A stretch of DNA of 6,059 bases from Arcobacter sp. UBA7394 (GTDB lineage: Bacteria > Campylobacterota > Campylobacteria > Campylobacterales > Arcobacteraceae): assembly GCA_002470185.1 (NCBI GenBank), contig DKNG01000154.1:1074-7132 (forward strand), in the 5' to 3' direction. Position numbers and translations under genes: made by a program. Positions 1-5,729 of this stretch are shown here, one piece after another. The stretch's first letter is position 1; each line of letters begins with the position of its first letter. The notes below the pieces were generated by a model. That model was given only the letters and a program-made list of their open reading frames with translations. It had not been told where the DNA came from and made no database searches.

Positions 1-457
1 TTTTATTTGATGAATAACATAATACTGCAAATACAAAAGGTAAATTGTATTTGTCATTCCAAGCTTGTGCTAAATCTATAAAATCTGAGTTTTTATTTGC
101 ATGGTAATATTTTAGTGCTTTGTCACCTATTAGTACTTGTCCTTTATATCCTAAAACTTTTGCTAAAGCATTTGATGTTTCACTTTGAAAATCATCTTGT
201 TCATTTCCTGGAATTACTAAAACTGATAAAACATCTTTTTGTGCAATTATTCCAAAATCTAAATTTTTTTCATTTCTTGAGGCTATTGAAGATATAAAAG
301 CACTATCAACTTTTCTTTTTTTATATTTCTTATTTATATTTGATGGATATGATTTTTTATACTCAATTATCGATTTCATCTGGCTTGAGGGTATATTCTT
401 TTTTATATATATGTGAAAGGGTAGTAAATTAATAAAGTCTATTTTTGCAAAGATCAT
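1..457 (-). CDS. mqnA: Chorismate dehydratase MqnA (menaquinone biosynthesis), 3' end outside window
   Basis: The minus-strand frame is open from an ATG at 457 to the left edge, giving 152 residues without a stop, so the C-terminus is missing. MqnA catalyses the first step of the futalosine menaquinone pathway, removing water from chorismate to give 3-[(1-carboxyvinyl)oxy]benzoate in the cytoplasm. The family pattern is visible: KIDFINLLPFH at residues 5-15, DSAFISS at 51-57, LIGDKAL at 109-115, DLAQAWND at 128-135 and LPFVFAV at 139-145, matching the periplasmic-binding-protein-like fold of this family. Campylobacterota MqnA proteins are usually a little over 200 residues, so roughly two-thirds is present. 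The start is supported by AAGGA (468-472 on the minus strand) 10 bases upstream. The gene is divergent from moaD. The family call rests on recalled motifs, not on an alignment. Confidence 0.85.
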   Translation of the reverse strand, partial: MIFAKIDFINLLPFHIYIKKNIPSSQMKSIIEYKKSYPSNINKKYKKRKVDSAFISSIASRNEKNLDFGIIAQKDVLSVLVIPGNEQDDFQSETSNALAKVLGYKGQVLIGDKALKYYHANKNSDFIDLAQAWNDKYNLPFVFAVLCYSSNK

Positions 458-467
458 TTATAAGTAG

Positions 468-472
468 TCCTT
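468..472 (-). promoter_or_regulatory. Ribosome binding site of mqnA
   Basis: AAGGA on the minus strand lies 10 bases before the ATG at 457. It supports that ATG as the start. Confidence 0.6.
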
Positions 473-489
473 AAAACTTAAAATTGTTT

Positions 490-498
490 TGGTATAAT
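490..498 (+). promoter_or_regulatory. Extended -10 promoter of moaD-moaE
   Basis: TGGTATAAT is a perfect TGn-TATAAT extended -10 box, preceded by a T-rich stretch, as is typical of sigma-70 promoters in Campylobacterota, which often lack a clear -35 box. Transcription should start near 505, leaving a leader of about 20 bases before the moaD ATG at 527. Confidence 0.7.
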
Positions 499-499
499 A
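494..499 (-). promoter_or_regulatory. Possible -10 box of mqnA, overlapping the moaD promoter
   Basis: Read on the minus strand, the same AT box gives TATTAT, which would place an mqnA transcript start near 487 and a leader of about 30 bases. This is the best -10-like hexamer I see between the two genes on this strand, but it has no extended TGn and no convincing -35, so the call is weak. Confidence 0.3.
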
Positions 500-515
500 G
501 TAAAAAAATGGTAAA

Positions 516-520
516 AAGGG
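516..520 (+). promoter_or_regulatory. Ribosome binding site of moaD
   Basis: AAGGG ends 6 bases before the ATG at 527. It supports that start for moaD. Confidence 0.55.
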
Positions 521-526
521 CTTAAA

Positions 527-748
527 ATGGTAAAAGTAGAATTTCTTGGACCAATTAATAAAGACTCATTAGAATTAGATATTTCAAATTTATCGCAACT
601 AAGTGAAGTTTTAAAAGGTGATGCAGATGTATCTAATTGGTTAGAAACTTGTGCAGTGGCTATTAACGATACATTAATTACTACAAAAGATGTAAAACTA
701 GAAGATGGAGATAAAGTATCATTACTACCTCCTGTTTGTGGTGGATGA
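527..748 (+). CDS. moaD: Molybdopterin synthase small (sulfur carrier) subunit MoaD
   Basis: This 73-residue protein is a ubiquitin-fold sulfur carrier. Its C-terminal glycine is adenylylated by a MoeB-like enzyme, converted to a thiocarboxylate, and donates sulfur to precursor Z (cyclic pyranopterin monophosphate) on MoaE in the cytoplasm. Visible signs are the N-terminal VKVEFLGPI strand, VAIND at residues 44-48, the LEDGDKVSLLPPV block at 58-70 and the terminal Gly72-Gly73. The length fits the family (about 75-85). Family members commonly end PPVSGG or PPVAGG; here Cys71 takes the Ser/Ala position. ThiS is the alternative in this fold, but the LLPPV ending and the adjacent moaE settle it as MoaD. 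The stop codon overlaps the start of moaE. Confidence 0.92.
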   Translation: MVKVEFLGPINKDSLELDISNLSQLSEVLKGDADVSNWLETCAVAINDTLITTKDVKLEDGDKVSLLPPVCGG

Positions 749-1197
749 TTAGCGTGGAAAATTTAGAATTATTTGAAGGTTCATTACCTGTTGAACAAAT
801 TACAAATGATTGGTACAATAAATTTAGAAACTCAAATTATGGTGCTATTATAACATTTGTTGGAGTTGTAAGAGACGAAAATAAAATTGATGGATTATCT
901 TTTGATATTTATGAACCAATTTTAAATAATTGGTTTAATGCTTGGCAAGAAAAAGCTAATAAAAATAATGCAATTGTTTTAATGGCTCATTCAAAAGGTG
1001 ATGTGTTAAATCATGAAAGCTCATATATCGCTGCAGTATGTTCTCCTAAAAGAAGAGTAGCACTTGAAATGATTGATGAGTTTGTTGAAGATTTTAAAGC
1101 ACAAGCACCAATCTGGAAATATGACATTATTAATGGTAAAAGAGAATATGCATTAGATAGAAGTACAGCTATTACTGGTGCTGGTATTCTAAACTGA
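745..1197 (+). CDS. moaE: Molybdopterin synthase catalytic (large) subunit MoaE
   Basis: MoaE forms a heterotetramer with MoaD and converts precursor Z to molybdopterin by inserting two sulfurs. From the ATG at 745 the protein has 150 residues, the usual size for the family. Visible motifs are GAIITFVGVVRDENK at 33-47 (Arg43 aligns with the family Arg), AHSKGDVL at 81-88 and FKAQAPIWK at 117-125. Lys118 and Lys125 of that last motif correspond to the two catalytic-pocket lysines of E. coli MoaE (119 and 126). The HR of the usual SxHR motif is replaced: residues 100-104 read SPKRR. I chose the ATG at 745 because it overlaps the moaD stop as ATGA, an arrangement typical of translational coupling; a TTG at 736 would add only three residues (two of them Trp) and lies deeper inside moaD. 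No strong separate ribosome binding site is seen. Confidence 0.92.
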   Translation: MISVENLELFEGSLPVEQITNDWYNKFRNSNYGAIITFVGVVRDENKIDGLSFDIYEPILNNWFNAWQEKANKNNAIVLMAHSKGDVLNHESSYIAAVCSPKRRVALEMIDEFVEDFKAQAPIWKYDIINGKREYALDRSTAITGAGILN

Positions 1198-1221
1198 TAT
1201 TAAATTTATCTTACTTACTTT

Positions 1222-1254
1222 AATTTGAAAATATCATTTTGATATTTTCAAATT
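1222..1254 (+). terminator. AT-rich hairpin, probable terminator of moaD-moaE
   Basis: A perfect 15-bp inverted repeat (arms 1222-1236 and 1240-1254) with a TTT loop begins 25 bases after the moaE stop. The stem is nearly all A/T and is followed by only TT before an A, so it is a weaker terminator than the one after glnA. Its position, between moaE and hisJ, fits a transcript end. Confidence 0.55.
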
Positions 1255-1260
1255 TTAACC

Positions 1261-1266
1261 TATAAA
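1261..1266 (+). promoter_or_regulatory. Possible -10 box of hisJ
   Basis: TATAAA just after the hairpin would put a transcript start near 1273 and leave a leader of about 15 bases. The region is so AT-rich that the match has little weight. It is proposed mainly because hisJ follows a probable terminator and needs its own promoter. Confidence 0.25.
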
Positions 1267-1288
1267 AAATCAAAAAAAAGTAGTTATT

Positions 1289-2101
1289 ATGAGAGTTGAT
1301 TTACACAATCATACTATATTATGCAATCATGCAGAAGGTACTGTAAAAGAGTATATAGAAAAAGCTATATCATTAGGCATTGATGTTTATGGATTTACTG
1401 ATCATGCACCAATGGATTATGACCCAAGATATAGAATGTCTATTATTCATAAAGAGTTTTATGAAAACAATGTTTTATATTTAAAAGAGTTGTATAAAAA
1501 TGATATAGAAATTTTATTAGGTTATGAAGTTGACTTCATGCAAAATATTCCTATGTTAAAAGAAGTATTAAATGCAAAAGTTGATTATTTAATTGGTTCT
1601 ATTCATTTTCTTGAACCAAAAATAAAAACAAATAACGATAATGAACCCTGGGGATTTGATAATCCAGAATTTATTGGTAAATATGAAAAACAAAATATTG
1701 ATGATATATGGATAGATTATTTTGATGTTGTAAAAGAAATGGCAAGATCTAATCATTTTGATGTTGTAGGACATCTTGATTTAATTAAGGTATTTAAATT
1801 CTTACCAAATAAAGATATTAAAATTATTGCATCAGATGCACTAAAAGCAATTAAAAAAGCTAATATGGTTATTGAGATTAATTCAGCTGGATATAGAAAA
1901 CCAATTGGTGAACAATATCCCTCTCGTGAATTACTAGAACTAGCTTATGAAATGAATATACCTATTACATTTTCTTCTGATGCTCACAGTGTTGATCAAA
2001 TTGGTTTTTCTTATGATAAAGTTACTACTCTTGCTAAAGAGATAGGTTATACTAAATGTGCTACTTTTAAAGCTAGAGATAGACAACTAGTTACTTTTTA
2101 A
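1289..2101 (+). CDS. hisJ: Histidinol-phosphatase, PHP family (HisJ type)
   Basis: This 270-residue metal-dependent hydrolase of the PHP family closely follows the HisJ pattern. HisJ hydrolyses L-histidinol phosphate to histidinol, the penultimate stage of histidine synthesis, in the cytoplasm. Expected metal ligands are visible: DLHNH (His6, His8), His14 in LCNHA, FTDHAP (Asp38, His39), Glu80 in GYEVDF, His106 in GSIHFL, GHLD (His162) and SDAH (Asp231, His233). EINSAGYRKP at 196-205 is also typical of HisJ. The length is normal for the family. The ATG start has only a weak AAAG-type ribosome binding site, but the DLHNH motif begins at residue 4, leaving little room for a later start. There are no other his genes here, so it is a stand-alone gene. 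Another phosphoesterase substrate cannot be excluded from sequence alone. Confidence 0.82.
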   Translation: MRVDLHNHTILCNHAEGTVKEYIEKAISLGIDVYGFTDHAPMDYDPRYRMSIIHKEFYENNVLYLKELYKNDIEILLGYEVDFMQNIPMLKEVLNAKVDYLIGSIHFLEPKIKTNNDNEPWGFDNPEFIGKYEKQNIDDIWIDYFDVVKEMARSNHFDVVGHLDLIKVFKFLPNKDIKIIASDALKAIKKANMVIEINSAGYRKPIGEQYPSRELLELAYEMNIPITFSSDAHSVDQIGFSYDKVTTLAKEIGYTKCATFKARDRQLVTF

Positions 2102-2107
2102 TCAAAA

Positions 2108-2160
2108 AACGTATAAAAAAATATACTATTTTTCAATTATTGTATATTTTTTATACAGTT
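2108..2160. repeat. Paired GTATA-TATAC dyads forming a large imperfect inverted repeat before glnA
   Basis: Two dyads, GTATA-N6-TATAC at 2111-2126 and GTATA-N5-TATAC at 2142-2156, have identical 5-base arms and homopolymer-like spacers (A in the first, T in the second). Together they also pair as a 15-bp stem with one bulged A and a 15-base loop. AAC (2108-2110) and GTT (2158-2160) can extend this stem past a bulge at 2157. The repeat may act as the hisJ terminator or as an operator pair for glnA; the sequence does not decide between them. Confidence 0.55.
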
Positions 2161-2185
2161 ATTTTATCTTATTCTTTTTTATTTT

Positions 2186-2194
2186 TGATACAAT
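2186..2194 (+). promoter_or_regulatory. Extended -10 promoter of glnA
   Basis: TGATACAAT matches TGn-TACAAT, one mismatch from the consensus, and is preceded by a T-rich tract. The predicted transcript start is near 2201, with a leader of about 26 bases. No sigma-54 GG-N10-GC element is visible in the intergenic region. Confidence 0.6.
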
Positions 2195-2212
2195 ATTTAC
2201 ATTAATTATTAC

Positions 2213-2218
2213 AAGGAG
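2213..2218 (+). promoter_or_regulatory. Strong ribosome binding site of glnA
   Basis: AAGGAG, 8 bases before the ATG at 2227, is the best Shine-Dalgarno match in the window. It fits a highly expressed gene and fixes the start. Confidence 0.8.
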
Positions 2219-2226
2219 CAAAACCT

Positions 2227-3654
2227 ATGGGTAAGTTTGTTAACAATACTGATGAGTTTTTTAAATATTGTGAAGAGAATGAAGTAAAATTCGTTGATTT
2301 TAGATTTTCAGATATGAAGGGTATGTGGCACCATATCTCATACATGATGAGTGCTGTTACAGCAGAACAATTAGAGTTTGGTATGCCTTTTGATGGTTCA
2401 TCTGTTGATGCATGGCAACCAATTAATAAATCAGATATGATTTTAAAGCCAGATGTTGGGACTTCTTTCTTAGATCCATTTACTGCTGATTCTACAATTA
2501 TTATGATTTGTGATGTTTATGACATCTACAAAGGTCAAATGTACGAAAAATGTCCAAGATCTATTGCTAAAAAAGCATTAACTCATTTATCTGAGTCTGG
2601 TGTTGGTGATGTTGCATACTTCGGACCTGAAAATGAATTCTTTATTTTTGATGATGTAAAAATCATAGATACTGTAAATGAATCTTACTATAAAGTTGAT
2701 TCAGAAGAGGGTGAGTGGTCTGATGCTACTGATTACGAATTAGGGAATATGGGTCATAGACCAAGAACTAAAGGTGGTTACTTCCCAGTACAACCAACAG
2801 ATTCTATGGTTGATTTAAGAGCTGAAATGATGCAAGTTCTTGAACAAGTTGGATTAGAAGTTATTTTAGGACACCATGAAGTTGCACAAGCTCAAGGTGA
2901 AATTGGTATTGTTTTCGATGGATTAATCGAAGCTGCTGATAATGTTCAAAAATACAAATATGTTTGTAAAATGGTTGCACATTTAAATGGTAAATCTTGT
3001 ACATTTATGCCTAAACCATTATTTGGTGATAACGGTAATGGTATGCACGTACACCAATCTATCTGGAAAGATGGAAGAAACTTATTCTATAAAGAAGGTG
3101 AATATGGTAACCTTTCTGAAATGGCTAGACACTATGTAGGTGGAATCTTCAAGCATGCAAGAGCTGTTGCTGCATTTACTAATCCATCAACTAACTCTTA
3201 TAAGAGATTAATTCCTGGATTTGAAGCACCTTCAATTTTAACTTATTCTTCTCAAAATAGATCTGCTTCTTGTAGAGTTCCTTACGGAGCTGGTGAAAAA
3301 GCAACTAGAATTGAAATGAGATTCCCAGATTCAACTGCTTGTCCTTACTTAGCATTTGCTGCTATGTTAATGGCTGGTCTTGATGGAATTGCTAATAAAA
3401 CTGAACCTATTGGCCCAATGGATGAAGATTTATTCGAAATGCCTTTAGATGAAATTAGAGAGAGAAACATCCCTCAAATGCCTCATACATTAAGAGGTTC
3501 ATTAGAAGCATTAATTAGAGATAATGATTTCTTACAACCAGTATTTACTAAAGATATGGTAGATACATACCAACATTATAAATTTGAAACTCAAGTTTGG
3601 CCAGACGAAGCTAGACCAACAGCATTCGAATTCAAATCAACTTATTCTTGTTAA
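2227..3654 (+). CDS. glnA: Glutamine synthetase, type I
   Basis: This 475-residue enzyme makes glutamine from glutamate, ammonia and ATP and is the main entry of ammonium into metabolism; family members are cytoplasmic dodecamers. The beta-grasp N-domain includes FDGSS at residues 55-59. Metal and substrate residues are visible: Glu135 and Glu137 in GPENEFF, Glu218 and Glu225 in [10 protein letters not shown], His274 in [10 protein letters not shown], the [13 protein letters not shown] segment at 323-335 with loop Glu333, Arg345, Arg350, and RIEMRFPD with Glu363 and Arg365. The length matches GSI (about 470). The adenylylation loop reads EDLFEMP, with Phe403 where E. coli has the modified Tyr397, so GlnE-type control is not possible at that site. 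H. pylori GlnA is known to carry a similar Phe. The gene appears monocistronic, with its own promoter and terminator. Its codons include more C-ended forms (TTC, TAC) than its neighbours, consistent with high expression. Confidence 0.97.
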   Translation: MGKFVNNTDEFFKYCEENEVKFVDFRFSDMKGMWHHISYMMSAVTAEQLEFGMPFDGSSVDAWQPINKSDMILKPDVGTSFLDPFTADSTIIMICDVYDIYKGQMYEKCPRSIAKKALTHLSESGVGDVAYFGPENEFFIFDDVKIIDTVNESYYKVDSEEGEWSDATDYELGNMGHRPRTKGGYFPVQPTDSMVDLRAEMMQVLEQVGLEVILGHHEVAQAQGEIGIVFDGLIEAADNVQKYKYVCKMVAHLNGKSCTFMPKPLFGDNGNGMHVHQSIWKDGRNLFYKEGEYGNLSEMARHYVGGIFKHARAVAAFTNPSTNSYKRLIPGFEAPSILTYSSQNRSASCRVPYGAGEKATRIEMRFPDSTACPYLAFAAMLMAGLDGIANKTEPIGPMDEDLFEMPLDEIRERNIPQMPHTLRGSLEALIRDNDFLQPVFTKDMVDTYQHYKFETQVWPDEARPTAFEFKSTYSC

Positions 3655-3670
3655 TAAGTTAACAATAAAT

Positions 3671-3706
3671 AAAAAAGGCAAGTTCATTTTGAACTTGCCT
3701 TTTTTT
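3671..3706. terminator. Bidirectional intrinsic terminator between glnA and the PBP gene
   Basis: A perfect 16-bp inverted repeat (3671-3686 and 3690-3705) with a TTT loop has a GC-containing core (GGCAAGTTC) and ends in seven T on the plus strand and an equivalent T run on the minus strand. It lies 16 bases after the glnA stop and about 43 bases past the stop of the converging PBP gene, so it can end both transcripts. Confidence 0.93.
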
Positions 3707-3749
3707 ATGTCTAATAATTAATTAGTTAAATAAAATATTTAGCTAGGAA

Positions 3750-5726
3750 TTAAAATTCCATAGCTTCTTCATCTGGATTTTCAGGTTGAATCTCTATTTC
3801 AATTTCAGGTAGAGGAGATGTTTCTGTATAGTATTCAGTTCTACCTTTTATTTTTGATTCATAAACTTTTTGGGGTTTAATAAATTCTCTTTGTATTTCA
3901 GGATGAAGTTCTAAATATTTTTTATAATAATAAGCAAAAGCAGGTGCTGCTATACCTCCACCAGTTTCACTTTTTCTCATTGGTTTATTATTATCGTTTC
4001 CAAACCATACTATTGTTTGAATTGAAGGTGAGTATCCACAGAACCAAGCATCAACGTTGTTATTTGTCGTTCCTGTTTTTCCAGCAAGTGATAAACCTTT
4101 AACTCTGGCTTTTCTTCCTGTACCTCTATTTACCGTATCATTTAATATTGATGTTATTAAGTAACTTTGCTCTGGAGTATTAATTACTTTTGTTTGAGGT
4201 TCAAAAGTAACACTTTCACCTTCTGTATTTGTAATTTGCTCTACTAAATACGGTTTAACTTGTATTCCGTTATTTGCAAAGGGACTATAGTATTCACTTA
4301 ATTCTAAAGGTGAAGCAGACATTGAACCTAGTGTTATTGATAAATCATGTGGCATATCTTTGAACCCATAAGATTCTAGACCTTGATACATCACACCAAT
4401 ACCTGTATCTGTTACTAAGTTTACAGTTGATAAGTTTCTTGATTGAATAAGAGAGTTTCTTAAACTAATAAAACCTTTAAAGTTTCCACCATAGTTTCTT
4501 GGTTGCCACTTTTTTTCTTCACCTTCATTATCTTTATAATCATAAGTTCTTGAAATATCAACTAAAGTTGATGCTGGATTTAATCCTTCATTTAAAGCTG
4601 TTTGATATAAGAATGGTTTAATTGAAGACCCTGGTTGTCTTTTAGATTGAACGGCTCTATTAAACATTGATTTTGTATAATCAATTCCTCCAACTAAAGC
4701 TAAGATTTTCCCAGTTTTACTGTCTATTGAAACTAATGCACCATTTAAGTCTTTAACAAATGAATCATCATCTGGTGTTTTTAATTTATCTCTAAAATAT
4801 AAATCACGTTTTAATGCAGCTTCATATGAACTCTTTAATGCATCTTTTGCAATATTTTGTGCATCTAAATCTATAGTTAATTTAATTCTATATCCACCAT
4901 ATGTAATATCTGGAATATCTTTCTTTAATAACTTTATTGCATAATCAATAATAAATGGTGCTTTATTTTTTGTAAGTGTTTGATTATAAATAGTTGGAAT
5001 ATCTTTTATGGCAGTATTATATTGATCTTTACTTATCCATCCTAAAGTATCAAGTCTTGTCACAACTTGATTTGCTCTTGCTAATGAAATTTTTAGATTT
5101 TTTGTAGGGTCGTAAAAACTAGGAGCTCTAGGAAGTCCAACTAATATAGCCATCTCTTTTAATGATAATTCATATAAATCTTTATTGAAATATCCTCTAG
5201 CTGCTGTTCTAATACCATAATAACCATGACCAAAATATACATGATTTAAATATCTCTCAAGAATTTCTTCTTTTGTTAGAATTGTTTCTAATCTAATTGC
5301 AAGTAGGGCTTCTTTAACTTTTCTGATTAACTTTTTTTCTCTTGTTAATACAATCATTTTTACTAACTGCTGAGTTAAAGTACTAGCACCTTCAACAAAT
5401 CCACCAGCTTTTATATCTTTAATAATGGCTCTTGATATTGCATCTGGATTTATTCCATGATGTTCAAAATATTGAGTATCTTCAATTGCAACTAAACCCT
5501 CAATAATTTTTGCTGGAATATCATCATACTTTACATACTCTCTATTTTCACCTTTGAATGTATTAGCAATTAATCTACCTTTATTATCAAAAAATTGAGT
5601 ACTTTGTTTTGGATTATAGTTTACAATTTTATCAACATCATGTTTAATGTCATCATATAAATTGTAAAGCCATCCAAGTGCAGATAGTCCTAGTATTATA
5701 AAGAAAGCAAAAATGTATTTAATCAT
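3750..5726 (-). CDS. pbpA: Class A penicillin-binding protein (PBP1A type): glycosyltransferase and transpeptidase
   Basis: This 658-residue bifunctional peptidoglycan synthase polymerises lipid II and cross-links stem peptides at the outer face of the inner membrane. A single hydrophobic anchor covers about residues 4-22 after a very short cytoplasmic end. The GT51 domain (about 50-220) shows IEDTQYFEHHG at 81-91 (catalytic Glu82), EGASTLTQQLVK at 112-123 and the block starting ILERYLNHVYFG at 155-166. The transpeptidase domain (about 325-610) has SSIK at 367-370 (nucleophile Ser367, Lys370), SRN at 429-431 and KTGT at 550-553, so both activities look intact. The last 20 or so residues are rich in Glu and Pro and follow the folded domain. 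An AGGA 8 bases upstream supports the ATG at 5726. The gene starts 3 bases after the ABC ATPase stop, so it is probably translated from the same transcript. The symbol follows Campylobacter usage; mrcA or ponA would be equivalents. Confidence 0.95.
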   Translation of the reverse strand: MIKYIFAFFIILGLSALGWLYNLYDDIKHDVDKIVNYNPKQSTQFFDNKGRLIANTFKGENREYVKYDDIPAKIIEGLVAIEDTQYFEHHGINPDAISRAIIKDIKAGGFVEGASTLTQQLVKMIVLTREKKLIRKVKEALLAIRLETILTKEEILERYLNHVYFGHGYYGIRTAARGYFNKDLYELSLKEMAILVGLPRAPSFYDPTKNLKISLARANQVVTRLDTLGWISKDQYNTAIKDIPTIYNQTLTKNKAPFIIDYAIKLLKKDIPDITYGGYRIKLTIDLDAQNIAKDALKSSYEAALKRDLYFRDKLKTPDDDSFVKDLNGALVSIDSKTGKILALVGGIDYTKSMFNRAVQSKRQPGSSIKPFLYQTALNEGLNPASTLVDISRTYDYKDNEGEEKKWQPRNYGGNFKGFISLRNSLIQSRNLSTVNLVTDTGIGVMYQGLESYGFKDMPHDLSITLGSMSASPLELSEYYSPFANNGIQVKPYLVEQITNTEGESVTFEPQTKVINTPEQSYLITSILNDTVNRGTGRKARVKGLSLAGKTGTTNNNVDAWFCGYSPSIQTIVWFGNDNNKPMRKSETGGGIAAPAFAYYYKKYLELHPEIQREFIKPQKVYESKIKGRTEYYTETSPLPEIEIEIQPENPDEEAMEF

Positions 5727-5729
5727 TTA

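Noticed and set aside
97..297. Plus-strand open frame of 66 codons rich in Leu, Phe and His
   Set aside because: It is antisense to the mqnA frame, which shows clear family motifs; the Leu/His/Phe-rich composition is typical of a reverse-strand shadow in AT-rich DNA.
736..744. TTG start for moaE giving three extra residues
   Set aside because: The ATG at 745 overlaps the moaD stop in the usual ATGA manner, and the extra Trp-Trp residues come from the codons for the conserved MoaD Gly-Gly end read in another frame.
1589..1774. Minus-strand open frame of 61 codons inside hisJ
   Set aside because: It is antisense to a well-supported HisJ, low in complexity (Ile/Phe-rich), and has no recognisable domain.
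2102..2226. Riboswitch or glutamine-sensing leader before glnA
   Set aside because: The predicted leader from about 2201 to 2226 is too short for an aptamer, and the hairpin lies upstream of the promoter.
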